Of a stretch of 13,148 nucleotides of DNA, positions 1 to 7,249 are shown piece after piece. The stretch comes from Euryarchaeota archaeon UBA19 (GTDB lineage Archaea; Thermoplasmatota; Poseidoniia; Poseidoniales; Thalassarchaeaceae), in assembly GCA_002502175.1 (NCBI GenBank), contig DAPQ01000041.1, forward strand, positions 1-13,148. The letters run 5' to 3'. The stretch's first letter is position 1, and the number at the start of each line of letters is the position of its first letter. The translations under genes and the position numbers were made by a program. The notes under the pieces are model-generated. The model had not been told where the DNA came from and did no database searches. It was given only the letters and a program-made list of their open reading frames with translations.

Positions 1-3000
1 GTAACAGCTTCCTACACCTACTTGGCAGGTACAGTCCCGGCAACAGTTACCGACGATGGAACATTACTCGACTACGATGATGATGGCGATGGCTTCACCG
101 ATCTCGAAGAAGGAGACGCATATGACTCAGGAACAACTGCTCTGTGTGACGATGGAAGTGCATACGCTTCATCCAGTGACTCATTGGATGCATCAAGCAC
201 GCCGGCGGACATGGATGGCGACCTTACTTGTGACGCTCTAGATTCAGACCGTGACGGTGATGGCTTCGCTAACACCGGTGACGACTTCCCTGACGATGTC
301 AACGAGTGGGTAGACACTGATGGTGACGGTACTGGAAACAACGCTGACACAGACGACGACGATGACGGAACACCTGACGTAGACGACGTATGGAGCCTAG
401 TCTCCTGTGCCGCAGATGACTTCGATGGTGACGGTAAGGCCGACACAGTCGATTGGACACTCTGTGAGCTAGGATACACTGGTTCCATTACCTACACCGG
501 TACTCTAGGAAGTAGCACTGCAGCTGGTCTTTCAGAGGGTGACTACGCTGGAGTAACTGACTACACAACCGACTTTGGTGGCGCTAATACTGGTAACAAC
601 TACTACGCAATGGAAGATACGGATGGTATCTTCACACTAACATTCGATTATGTGGATGCAGACTCCGTATCTCTAGCGGTGATTGTTGAATCAACCGGCT
701 GGGAAACTGCTGATTATCTGTACATTGCATTCGTAGGTGCAGACAGCACCGTAGTAATCTACGATAGCCGAGTAGATATTTCCACAGGTGATCTAGATGA
801 TTCCGGAATGGAAGACGTTTGGACAACCATGACTGGAGATATCAGCGCAGCTGGTGTAGGATACCTAATGCTAGAGATGTCTTCCAACTCTGCAGATGAA
901 GAATTCGGAATTGACACAATTGTCTTCACAGATGCTTCGGGTGCTACAGTTGCTCAGACAGACTTCGAGCAAATGGGTGACGCTGGTGTTGGTGGATACT
1001 ACAAGGGTGGTATAAACACAGCAAGTCCGAACTATGGTACTGATTCATCTGGCAACCCAATCTTCGTTTGTACTGATGGTTCCGGTTCATTCAGCGTAAT
1101 GAGTTGGGTAAACGACAACTACAACGATTGTGCTGATGGATCCGATGAAGGATACAACCTAGCAACATGGTATGTTGACGGACCACTGTCCAACACTAAC
1201 TTGGCAACAGTGTCCTACGGTGGATACGGTGTAATGCTAGATAGCGATGACGACAATGATGGATACTTGGACTGGAATGACGCGTTCAGCCTAGATGGAT
1301 CAGAGTGGGTCGACACAGACAGTGACGGCACTGGTAACAATGCTGACTTAGATGATGACAACGATGGTGTAGTGGATATCGCAGATGCGTTCCCACTTGA
1401 CTTGGATGTCTGGACCGACACCGATGGTGACGGCATGGCAGACTCATCGCCTCCATTGGAAGCACCTACCGAGTACTCACTAACCATATCTGATTCATAT
1501 GGCGACGGAGGACACGCGATTGATGTCACAGACTCCAGCGGTAACCAGCTATGTTCAATCTCAGCATACGCGTACACAAGCACTGCAAGCTGTTCCTTCG
1601 CTCTACTAAGCGGAACAGCCGACGTTACAATCGACAGTGACTTCTGGGCGTCTGAGGGTTCATTGGACATTACTTCACCATCCGGTGTAGTAATATTGTC
1701 CGGCTACACCTGGACTTCCAGCACAGCATTCGTTGCAACAACTCTAACCGAGTTGTCAACAATCGCATCACCAACAGTCACACCTGCGGGTACAATGATT
1801 GACGATGACGACGATAACGACGGATATGCTGACAGCGTAGACGACTGTCCAACACAAGGATCTGCTTCGTTCCCTGACTGGATTGACTCAGATGGCGATG
1901 GACTCTGTGATAACACAGACACCGACGACGATAACGATGGTGTATTCGATGCTAACGATGTCTTCCCGCTCGACGCTAACGAGACAGTTGACTGGGACGG
2001 TGACGGAATTGGTGACAATGGTGACACTGACGACGACAACGATGGTGTCGATGATGTCAACGACGACTTCCCATTCGATGCTTGTGCAAGCGTCGATACC
2101 GATGGAGACGGAAAGCCTGACACATTGGTGGCTAACTGTGTTACAACACTAGTCGAGGATATGGATGACGACAACGACCTAGTTGACGATGTTGACGATG
2201 TATGGCCTCTTGACCAATCTAAGAGCACTGACACAGATGGTGACGGATTAGCCGATGAGACTCTAGCAGTCACACCAGGAGACTCCTTTGACTTCGAGAG
2301 TGGAACTCTAGCTAATGGAGCAAACACTAACTGGAGCTTCTCGCAATGTACTGGATACGGTAACAGAACACTTGGTGGTGCACCATCGAGTTGTACACCG
2401 ACCACAGTCCACAACGACTGGTCTGTAACCTCAACCGATCCAATCACAGGAAGCTACTCCTTGATGTCCGGACAACTATCGTCTGGATACTACGGTGAAG
2501 TTACTGTAATGGCAACCTTCGTTACTTCTGGTGGAGATCTAACATGGAACTGGAAGGTATCCTCTGTTGAGAGAACCACCAGCACCGTGTTCCACGAGGG
2601 TCTGAAGGTATGGATTGACGGAGTGCAAATTGATGCAACACAATACGGTGGATGCTACAATGGCGAGTGGTGTGGCGAGAATAGCGGCTTCATGACTTGG
2701 TCTGTCGGACCTGGTACTCACACAATTGAGTTCATGTTTGACTTCGGTACTTCTGGTAGCGCTGGTAGCAGCACTGCTTGGATTGATGACTTGACGTTCC
2801 CAGACATCTTCGTACCAATTAACGAAGATACTGATGACGACAATGACGGTGTACTTGACGAAGATGATATCGATTCAATCGACAAGTGTATCTCAACCGA
2901 TTCGGATGGAGACGGTCTAGTTGACGACGTAGCTGCAGACCCAGATTGTGACCCTGCAATGTACAACGTTGACGATGACGATGACAACGACTCATGGTCA

Positions 3001-4212
3001 GACTCTGATGAGTCCGCTTGTGGAAGCGACCCACTAGACAGTGCTAGCGTGCCAAGCGACTTCGATGGCGATCTAATCTGTGACATGGTTGACGCTGACG
3101 ACGACAACGATGGAACTGATGATGCAAGCGATGCATTCCCATTCAACAACACCGAGGACAGTGATACTGATGGTGATGGAATTGGAGACAACGCTGACAC
3201 AGACGATGACGGTGACGGAATCTCTGACCTAGAAGACGCGTTCCCATACGACAGCACTGAGGACACCGACACCGATGGTGACGGAACCGGTGACAACGCT
3301 GACGATGACATCGATAACGATGGTACTCTGAACGCTGACGACGCGTTCCCATTGGATAACTCCGAGTGGGACGACACCGATGGCGACGGTACTGGTAACA
3401 ACGCAGATACCGACGACGACGGTGATGGAATTGTCGACCTGGTCGATCAATTCCCACTAGACGCAAGTGAGTCCCTAGACAGTGATGGCGATGGTGTTGG
3501 AGACAACACTGACGAGGATGACGACGGCGACGGAGTCGACGACACCTCTGATGCGTTCCCACTAGATCCATTCGAAACTGTAGACTCAGATGGCGATGGT
3601 CAAGGTGACAACTCAGACGCTGACGATGACGGTGATGGAGTCAACGATGGAATCGATGACTTCCCAATGGACTCAACAGAATGGGTTGACAGTGACGGCG
3701 ATGGAATCGGTGACAACACTGACGAGGATGATGACGACGATGGAGTCGCAGATAGCGACGACGCGTTCCCATTGAACCCACAAGAATCCGCTGACTACGA
3801 TGGTGATGGTGTTGGAGACAACGCTGACACTGACGACGACGCTGACAGTGAGCCTGACGTAACCGATGCGTTCCCATACGACATCAACGAGTGGAAAGAC
3901 ACTGACGGAGACGGCACTGGTGACAATGAAGACACTGATGATGACGATGACGGATTCTCAGACGCTGACGAAGATGCTTGCGGTACAGATACAAAGCTTG
4001 CATCCAGCATGCCTAGTGACGCTGACAGCGATGGAACCTGTGACGCATTAGACACTGACTTCGACCCAACACAATCTGTTGACAATGAGACCAAGTCTGG
4101 ATTCGACAGATTCCAGGATAACCTACCTGGATTCACAGCAGTCATCTCCAGCCTAGCTCTCTTAGGAGCAGCAATTGGTGTCGGTCTGTCAGGCCGCAGA
4201 AAGAACGACTGA
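1..4212 (+). CDS. Giant Asp-rich surface protein with thrombospondin type 3-like repeats and C-terminal anchor (5' partial)
   Basis: The reading frame is open from base 1, so the gene begins outside the window. The TTG at 22 is only an internal codon; at least 1,403 residues are present. The protein is extremely rich in Asp, with many DxDxDG loops of the thrombospondin type 3 calcium-binding kind. A typical unit reads D-T-D-G-D-G-x-G-D-N-A-D followed by a D-D-D-G-D-G stretch and DAFPLD. Three beta-rich blocks interrupt the repeats at about 481-990, 1471-1710 and 2281-2810. Three Cys-containing linkers (about 136-250, 3010-3110, 3976-4060) share the pattern C, then S-x-P-x-D, then C-D. The C-terminus has a PGF tripeptide, a hydrophobic helix and GRRKND. 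It is probably exported, binds Ca2+ and sits on the cell surface. No enzyme motif is visible, so adhesin, S-layer-associated protein and polymer binder all remain possible. Phe, Tyr and Asn codons are mostly C-ending, unlike the neighbouring genes, which suggests high expression. Confidence 0.9.
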   Translation, partial: VTASYTYLAGTVPATVTDDGTLLDYDDDGDGFTDLEEGDAYDSGTTALCDDGSAYASSSDSLDASSTPADMDGDLTCDALDSDRDGDGFANTGDDFPDDVNEWVDTDGDGTGNNADTDDDDDGTPDVDDVWSLVSCAADDFDGDGKADTVDWTLCELGYTGSITYTGTLGSSTAAGLSEGDYAGVTDYTTDFGGANTGNNYYAMEDTDGIFTLTFDYVDADSVSLAVIVESTGWETADYLYIAFVGADSTVVIYDSRVDISTGDLDDSGMEDVWTTMTGDISAAGVGYLMLEMSSNSADEEFGIDTIVFTDASGATVAQTDFEQMGDAGVGGYYKGGINTASPNYGTDSSGNPIFVCTDGSGSFSVMSWVNDNYNDCADGSDEGYNLATWYVDGPLSNTNLATVSYGGYGVMLDSDDDNDGYLDWNDAFSLDGSEWVDTDSDGTGNNADLDDDNDGVVDIADAFPLDLDVWTDTDGDGMADSSPPLEAPTEYSLTISDSYGDGGHAIDVTDSSGNQLCSISAYAYTSTASCSFALLSGTADVTIDSDFWASEGSLDITSPSGVVILSGYTWTSSTAFVATTLTELSTIASPTVTPAGTMIDDDDDNDGYADSVDDCPTQGSASFPDWIDSDGDGLCDNTDTDDDNDGVFDANDVFPLDANETVDWDGDGIGDNGDTDDDNDGVDDVNDDFPFDACASVDTDGDGKPDTLVANCVTTLVEDMDDDNDLVDDVDDVWPLDQSKSTDTDGDGLADETLAVTPGDSFDFESGTLANGANTNWSFSQCTGYGNRTLGGAPSSCTPTTVHNDWSVTSTDPITGSYSLMSGQLSSGYYGEVTVMATFVTSGGDLTWNWKVSSVERTTSTVFHEGLKVWIDGVQIDATQYGGCYNGEWCGENSGFMTWSVGPGTHTIEFMFDFGTSGSAGSSTAWIDDLTFPDIFVPINEDTDDDNDGVLDEDDIDSIDKCISTDSDGDGLVDDVAADPDCDPAMYNVDDDDDNDSWSDSDESACGSDPLDSASVPSDFDGDLICDMVDADDDNDGTDDASDAFPFNNTEDSDTDGDGIGDNADTDDDGDGISDLEDAFPYDSTEDTDTDGDGTGDNADDDIDNDGTLNADDAFPLDNSEWDDTDGDGTGNNADTDDDGDGIVDLVDQFPLDASESLDSDGDGVGDNTDEDDDGDGVDDTSDAFPLDPFETVDSDGDGQGDNSDADDDGDGVNDGIDDFPMDSTEWVDSDGDGIGDNTDEDDDDDGVADSDDAFPLNPQESADYDGDGVGDNADTDDDADSEPDVTDAFPYDINEWKDTDGDGTGDNEDTDDDDDGFSDADEDACGTDTKLASSMPSDADSDGTCDALDTDFDPTQSVDNETKSGFDRFQDNLPGFTAVISSLALLGAAIGVGLSGRRKND
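313..522 (+). repeat. Two TSP3-like units in 105-bp register, the second degenerate
   Basis: Units begin with DTDGDG at 313 and DFDGDGKAD at 418, exactly 105 bp apart. The first carries the full pattern of Asp-rich loops. The second loses it after about 10 residues and runs into the first beta-rich block. These look like the remnant of an array interrupted by a domain insertion. Confidence 0.7.
481..990 (+). other. Beta-rich (jelly-roll-like) block 1 in the surface protein
   Basis: This stretch of about 170 residues has few Asp clusters and alternates polar and hydrophobic residues, as in a beta-sandwich. Segments such as FTLTFDYVDADS, a central W-E-T-A-D-Y-L-Y-I strand and a closing E-x-F-G-I-D-T-I-V-F resemble secreted jelly-roll modules, in which a final Asp-containing strand ends the fold. 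The family is not identified. Ligand or carbohydrate binding is only inferred from the general architecture. Confidence 0.5.
1312..1470 (+). repeat. TSP3-like units at 1312 and 1417
   Basis: A complete unit starts with DTDSDG at 1312 and includes ADAFPLD. A truncated one starts with DTDGDG at 1417, again 105 bp on, and breaks off into a Pro-rich linker before beta-rich block 2. Confidence 0.7.
1471..1710 (+). other. Beta-rich block 2 with an SYGDG motif
   Basis: A module of about 80 residues opens with YSLTISDSYGDGGHAIDV and has two Cys (in QLCSIS and ASCSF) that could form a disulfide. The D-S-Y-G-D-G turn is reminiscent of the DSYGDGW motif found in many secreted proteins of marine microbes, but here Gly-His replaces the usual Trp-Asn. 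The assignment is from motif memory only. Confidence 0.45.
1885..2280 (+). repeat. TSP3-like units at 1885, 1990, 2095 and 2230
   Basis: Unit starts at 1885 (DSDGDG), 1990 (DWDGDG) and 2095 (DTDGDG) are spaced exactly 105 bp apart. The next start, at 2230, comes after 135 bp because the unit at 2095 carries ten extra residues, including a Cys (VANCVTT). The array then gives way to beta-rich block 3. Confidence 0.75.
2281..2810 (+). other. Beta-rich block 3, MAM/concanavalin-lectin-like
   Basis: This block of about 175 residues has the order of landmarks seen in MAM-like and concanavalin-type jelly-rolls: FESG near the start, a W-S-F strand, G-x-Y-S-L-M-S-G, T-W-N-W-K-V-S-S-V-E, then L-K-V-W-I-D-G-V, then G-P-G-T-H-T-I-E-F, and a closing AWIDDLTFP. 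Four Cys occur (in FSQCTG, SSCTP, GGCYN and EWCGE), enough for two disulfides. A carbohydrate- or protein-binding role is inferred, not shown. Confidence 0.6.
3163..4002 (+). repeat. Uninterrupted array of eight 105-bp (35-residue) TSP3-like units
   Basis: Unit starts lie at 3163, 3268, 3373, 3478, 3583, 3688, 3793 and 3898, every one exactly 105 bp from the last. Each unit reads roughly D-x-D-G-D-G-x-G-D-N-x-D, then a D-D-D-G-D-G stretch, then D-A-F-P-x-D and an E two or three residues later. The eighth keeps only its first 24 or so residues before turning into the Cys-containing linker. Units vary at synonymous and some coding positions, so the array is not a very recent duplication. Confidence 0.9.
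4126..4209 (+). other. PGF-CTERM-like sorting signal / C-terminal membrane anchor
   Basis: Pro-Gly-Phe lies at 4126-4134. A hydrophobic stretch of about 18-20 residues follows (TAVISSLALLGAAIGVGL), then a basic end, GRRKND. PGF followed by a helix and an Arg cluster is the layout recognised by archaeosortase A in archaea that have it. If no archaeosortase is present in this genome, the segment would still serve as a simple C-terminal membrane anchor. Confidence 0.7.
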
Positions 4213-4234
4213 ACCTAGTTTAGTTGACGCAAAA

Positions 4235-4266
4235 CCCGGGCCGGGGATTCCGGTCCTCGGCTCGGG
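4235..4266 (+). terminator. 13-bp GC-rich hairpin after the surface protein gene
   Basis: Bases 4235-4247 pair with 4254-4266 without a gap (two G-T wobbles) around the 6-base loop TTCCGG. The hairpin starts 22 bp after the stop codon, and a pyrimidine-rich stretch with short T runs (4268-4280) follows. It most simply marks or stabilises the 3' end of the surface protein mRNA. Archaeal termination normally relies on U tracts more than on hairpins, so a role in mRNA stability or in the aIF5A leader is also possible. Confidence 0.55.
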
Positions 4267-4359
4267 ACCTTTACTTCCTTGTGCGTAAGCCACGTTAGTG
4301 ATGGATTACACACAATCATCATAAGACGAAGCAACCGGCTTCGATTCGTAGGTGACCAA

Positions 4360-4746
4360 ATGCCCGGAACAACCCGTGTAGAAATTCGAACTCTAAAGGT
4401 AGGACGATACGTTGCTTTAGACGAAAGCGCGTACAAAATTCTGAGTATTTCCAAATCAAAACCAGGTAAGCACGGTAGTGCAAAGGCACGTCTAGAACTG
4501 GAGGATTTGTTCACCAAGCAGAAGAGATCCCACGTCGGAACTGTTACCGATAATATCCAAGTTCCATTGTTAGAGAAAGGATCAGCCATCATTACTCACG
4601 TTCAAGGTAATGAGGTTCATGCAATGGACAATAAGACATACTCTAACCTAATTTTGCCCACAGAAGAAGGACTCAATTTGGAACCGGGTGGCGAGATTCA
4701 GTGGGTAGAGGCCATGGGCCGCTACAAAATCACTCGAGATCACTGA
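4360..4746 (+). CDS. eif5A: Translation initiation factor 5A (aIF5A)
   Basis: This is the archaeal homologue of eIF5A/EF-P, which binds the ribosome near the E site and helps peptide bond formation at difficult sequences such as polyproline. The loop SKPGKHGSAKAR is the modification site; Lys37 is the expected hypusine or deoxyhypusine residue. The N-terminal KOW-like beta domain is followed by a C-terminal OB-fold. The start at 4360 gives 128 residues, the usual family length. It is preceded by AGGTGA at 4350-4355, a 6-base match to the archaeal Shine-Dalgarno core, 4 bases from the ATG. An upstream in-frame ATG at 4279 would add 27 residues not typical of the family, so I reject it. The stop is 1 base from the next ATG, so aIF5A and the transporter are probably co-transcribed. 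Modification would need a deoxyhypusine synthase encoded elsewhere. Confidence 0.96.
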   Translation: MPGTTRVEIRTLKVGRYVALDESAYKILSISKSKPGKHGSAKARLELEDLFTKQKRSHVGTVTDNIQVPLLEKGSAIITHVQGNEVHAMDNKTYSNLILPTEEGLNLEPGGEIQWVEAMGRYKITRDH

Positions 4747-4747
4747 T

Positions 4748-5695
4748 ATGAGCGACTCTGCTGCAATACCTCTGCACGCTTGGTTAATCATGGGTGTAGC
4801 GTTATTTGCAGTCTCAAGTGCTGGTGCAGTCTTTGAGATGATAGATGACGTTTCAGGACTGAGTAAGGCGGCATGGAGGCTACAAGCTACATCATTAGTG
4901 CTTTTTCCAGGATTCTTGTTACAATATAGGAAAGCAGAGGGTTCAGTGAAATTACGTTGGAAAGAATCTATGCATTTGTTAGCATTCTCTGGGTTTTGTT
5001 TGGCCTTACATTTCGGCACATGGCTAATGTCCCTCGATAGAACGACTCTCACTCACTCTCTTCTATTCGTTACGGCACATCCATTGGTCATTATCATTGG
5101 ACTATGGTTACTCCGTAAACCAGCAACTAAGCTTCAATCAATTGGAGCGTTAGTTGGTTTCGTTGGGGCTGCTGTTGTAGTTGGTGGTGGTGCTTCTGAG
5201 AGCGGAGTAAGCCTCTATGGTGATTTTCTTGCTTTCATGGGTGCAGTGACCATCGTTGGTTACCTCGCCATAGGTCGAATGGTTAGGGGATGGATGCCGC
5301 TATTTCTATACGCATTTCCGGTCACATTGATTTCTGCTATAGTGCTAACATTATGGGCAATCACAATGGAAGATTTGACATTCAATCTAGATGATATGTC
5401 GGGTGCATTCGGTTGGTTAAGTGTCACATGGATAATCTATGTTGGATATCTTGCTTTAGGTCCGGGGCTACTAGGTCATACGGGAATAAATGCAGTATTG
5501 CGTTGGATTCCTCCATTGACGATTTCTATGATTTTGATTATGGAGCCGGTAATTGGTTCAATTATTGGATGGGTTGTGGGTGTCGATTCCATTCCTCAAC
5601 TATGGACTATTATCGGAGGCTCATTGATGATATCTGGATTAGCATTAGTCACATTCGGCTCTGAAACTCAGGAAGCCCCACAACCCTCCGATTGA
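4748..5695 (+). CDS. EamA/DMT-family membrane transporter
   Basis: The 315-residue protein has about ten hydrophobic helices arranged as two halves (about 10-145 and 155-305), the duplicated EamA layout of the drug/metabolite transporter superfamily. The second half contains the typical helix with E-P-V-I-G-S-I-I-G-W, and the first half has A-L-H-F-G-T-W near the equivalent place. Family members export or import amino acids, nucleotides and other small molecules; the substrate here cannot be read from the sequence. The ATG is 1 base after the aIF5A stop with only weak ribosome-binding sequence, so translation may be coupled. The surE start follows within 30 bases, forming a three-gene run. 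Confidence 0.93.
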   Translation: MSDSAAIPLHAWLIMGVALFAVSSAGAVFEMIDDVSGLSKAAWRLQATSLVLFPGFLLQYRKAEGSVKLRWKESMHLLAFSGFCLALHFGTWLMSLDRTTLTHSLLFVTAHPLVIIIGLWLLRKPATKLQSIGALVGFVGAAVVVGGGASESGVSLYGDFLAFMGAVTIVGYLAIGRMVRGWMPLFLYAFPVTLISAIVLTLWAITMEDLTFNLDDMSGAFGWLSVTWIIYVGYLALGPGLLGHTGINAVLRWIPPLTISMILIMEPVIGSIIGWVVGVDSIPQLWTIIGGSLMISGLALVTFGSETQEAPQPSD

Positions 5696-5720
5696 TGTAG
5701 TGCTTGCCTGTGGGGGGATT

Positions 5721-6653
5721 GTGTCCAAGCCTTGCCTTCTGTTGACCAACGATGATGGTATAGAGGCCGTTGGTCTACACGCATTAATTCGGGCTTTACA
5801 CGAAAGAGACTTTCCGATAGTAGTCATAGCCCCTGCTACTGAACAATCGGCTACAAGTATGAGGCTATCATTGGGATCTAATTTGAAATTCGAAGAAAGG
5901 GAAGATCTTGCAAATAGCATCTCTAACCCCAATGGTCCCCCTTTGCGAATGTTTTCTTTGGATGGTTCTCCATGCGATTGTGTTATCGTAGCAATTGATG
6001 GAGGTTTAGACCATTGGGTTCCAGAAATGAAACCGGCATTGTGTGTATCTGGAATAAATCAAGGTCCAAATCTTTCTGTTGATGTAATGCATTCAGGCAC
6101 AGTTTCTGCCGCACGAGAATCCGGTCTCTACGGTCTTCCATCAATTGCAACGAGTTTGTGCACATATGATCATTCTAATTTCGAGGACACTGCAAATGCG
6201 ACGGCAGAGGTAATTGAGGCAGCCGTAGCAGTATTGCCGCCAGTAGCGAAAAATATGCTCCGGCCAAACGGATCGACTAAACCAATGACTGGAGATGATA
6301 TCAATGAACAAATCCTTTCTGAGTTTAAGCAAGGTAATCTGATGTTGAATATTAACGCGCCAAAGTCTTGGACGAATGGATTCCAAACAGTTTCACTTGG
6401 AGCTCGGTGGTACCATAATGCAATTGGATTGACTAATTCAGAAAGAAATGGTGTTGCTTATGGTTTCAAAGCGGCGCAAATTCAAGATGAAGATATTCCA
6501 AATACTGATTGTAATGCTGTCAACAGCGGAGCAGTTGCGATTACTCCGTTATCCTGCTGGCCAGTAAATCATCCTCTGGGGATTTCTCAAGATCTACTAG
6601 AAGAGGCTACTACAAGCGGAGTAAACGGACTTCCATCTTGGTTAGAGAATTGA
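5721..6653 (+). CDS. surE: 5'/3'-nucleotidase SurE
   Basis: SurE is a metal-dependent phosphatase that removes phosphate from nucleoside monophosphates. The hallmarks are present: LLTNDDGI near the N-terminus (metal-binding Asp11 and Asp12), the EQSATS segment (Ser43), SGINQGPN (Asn113), HSGTVSAARE, LNINAP, and a final A-V-N-S-G-A-V-A-I-T-P-L. I prefer the GTG at 5721 (310 residues) because a G-rich stretch at 5712-5717 lies just before it and the product then starts close to the family's usual N-terminus. A GTG at 5700 would add 7 residues. At 310 residues it is somewhat longer than common SurE proteins of about 250-270, partly through a loop between PSIATSL and LNINAP. It is third in the run after aIF5A and the transporter. 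T6 directly follows the stop (6654-6659). Confidence 0.95.
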   Translation: MSKPCLLLTNDDGIEAVGLHALIRALHERDFPIVVIAPATEQSATSMRLSLGSNLKFEEREDLANSISNPNGPPLRMFSLDGSPCDCVIVAIDGGLDHWVPEMKPALCVSGINQGPNLSVDVMHSGTVSAARESGLYGLPSIATSLCTYDHSNFEDTANATAEVIEAAVAVLPPVAKNMLRPNGSTKPMTGDDINEQILSEFKQGNLMLNINAPKSWTNGFQTVSLGARWYHNAIGLTNSERNGVAYGFKAAQIQDEDIPNTDCNAVNSGAVAITPLSCWPVNHPLGISQDLLEEATTSGVNGLPSWLEN

Positions 6654-6659
6654 TTTTTT
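6654..6659 (+). terminator. T6 tract at the surE stop codon
   Basis: Six T residues immediately follow the TGA of surE, matching the oligo-U signal used for archaeal transcription termination. The tract overlaps the stop codon of the convergent trmY gene (6658-6660), so each transcript would end inside or beside the other gene. Confidence 0.45.
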
Positions 6660-7245
6660 ATCCATCCAAAGTATGTTGAATTATAGTAATACAAGCATGT
6701 CCTTGCAACCATTTTTCGCCCAAACTAATTTTTCCTAAATCTGCTATTTGTTGGTTATCTGCTTCTGAAAATGGTAGATGATCGGATAGAATAAATCCTA
6801 GATTTTCATTACTCTCTAGTGTTTCTAATGCCTCGCCTTCAGCGTCAAGGACATTGATAGAAATTCCATCATCATGCCATTCTGTTAGCGTTTCTGCTAA
6901 TCCACCACCCATGTCAAAGATTCCTTGTGTTACCTCATCCAATACTCCAATTGGCGGAACAGGTCTTTTCAGAATGGCTTTGATTTGACCGGCGATTGAA
7001 CGTTCATCTGGTCTCACGCCTGACAGTGTTTCTCCATTAAACCAGATTCTTCTATCTGGACCTGGGCCTCCACACAGATGCAATGTTATGTCAGTATCAC
7101 GACGAATTCCGTGTGAGACGAATAGTGCGGCATTTACCGCTCTGACCAATACATCCATTCTGCCCGAACCACCTGCTAAATCATTCAGGTTTAATTTCCC
7201 TGAACTAAGCGCTAGATGGCCGATGATGGCGAAGCGCCTTTGCAA
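6658..7245 (-). CDS. trmY: tRNA (pseudouridine(54)-N1)-methyltransferase TrmY
   Basis: TrmY is a SPOUT-class methyltransferase that uses S-adenosylmethionine to make N1-methylpseudouridine at position 54 in the T-loop of archaeal tRNAs. The 195-residue product shows the family's landmarks in order: RRFAIIGH at the start, VSHGIRRDT (residues 43-51), LCGGPGP (57-63), GVRPDER (76-82), the cofactor-binding ILSDHLPFS (152-160; LGDH is more usual), then ISLGEKWL and ACITIIQHTLDG at the end. The start is TTG, supported by GGTGAT at 7254-7249, an exact match to the archaeal Shine-Dalgarno core 3 bases away, and by the absence of another nearby in-frame start. It lies 4 bases downstream of the SRP54 stop, so the two genes are probably one operon. 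Confidence 0.95.
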   Translation of the reverse strand: MQRRFAIIGHLALSSGKLNLNDLAGGSGRMDVLVRAVNAALFVSHGIRRDTDITLHLCGGPGPDRRIWFNGETLSGVRPDERSIAGQIKAILKRPVPPIGVLDEVTQGIFDMGGGLAETLTEWHDDGISINVLDAEGEALETLESNENLGFILSDHLPFSEADNQQIADLGKISLGEKWLQGHACITIIQHTLDG

Positions 7246-7249
7246 TCTA

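Noticed and set aside
1704..3401. Long minus-strand open frames opposite the surface protein (for example 1704-2447 and 2718-3401), rich in Ser and Pro
   Set aside because: They are the mirror of Asp-rich codons on the + strand, which rarely produce stops in that frame. They have no plausible starts, domains or ribosome-binding sites.
3163..4002. Evenly spaced repeats that might suggest a CRISPR array
   Set aside because: The 105-bp period is a whole number of codons, lies inside an open frame, and the units diverge along their whole length. There are no identical short repeats with unique spacers.
4279..4359. N-terminal extension of aIF5A from an ATG at 4279
   Set aside because: The extra 27 residues do not resemble the family, and a good ribosome-binding site lies just before the ATG at 4360.
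4213..4359. Possible tRNA or small RNA gene in the gap before aIF5A
   Set aside because: Apart from the 4235-4266 hairpin there is no cloverleaf, T-loop motif or CCA-compatible acceptor pairing.
4215..5052. Minus-strand frames at 4215-4592 and 4648-5052
   Set aside because: They lie opposite well-supported aIF5A and transporter genes and encode no recognisable protein.
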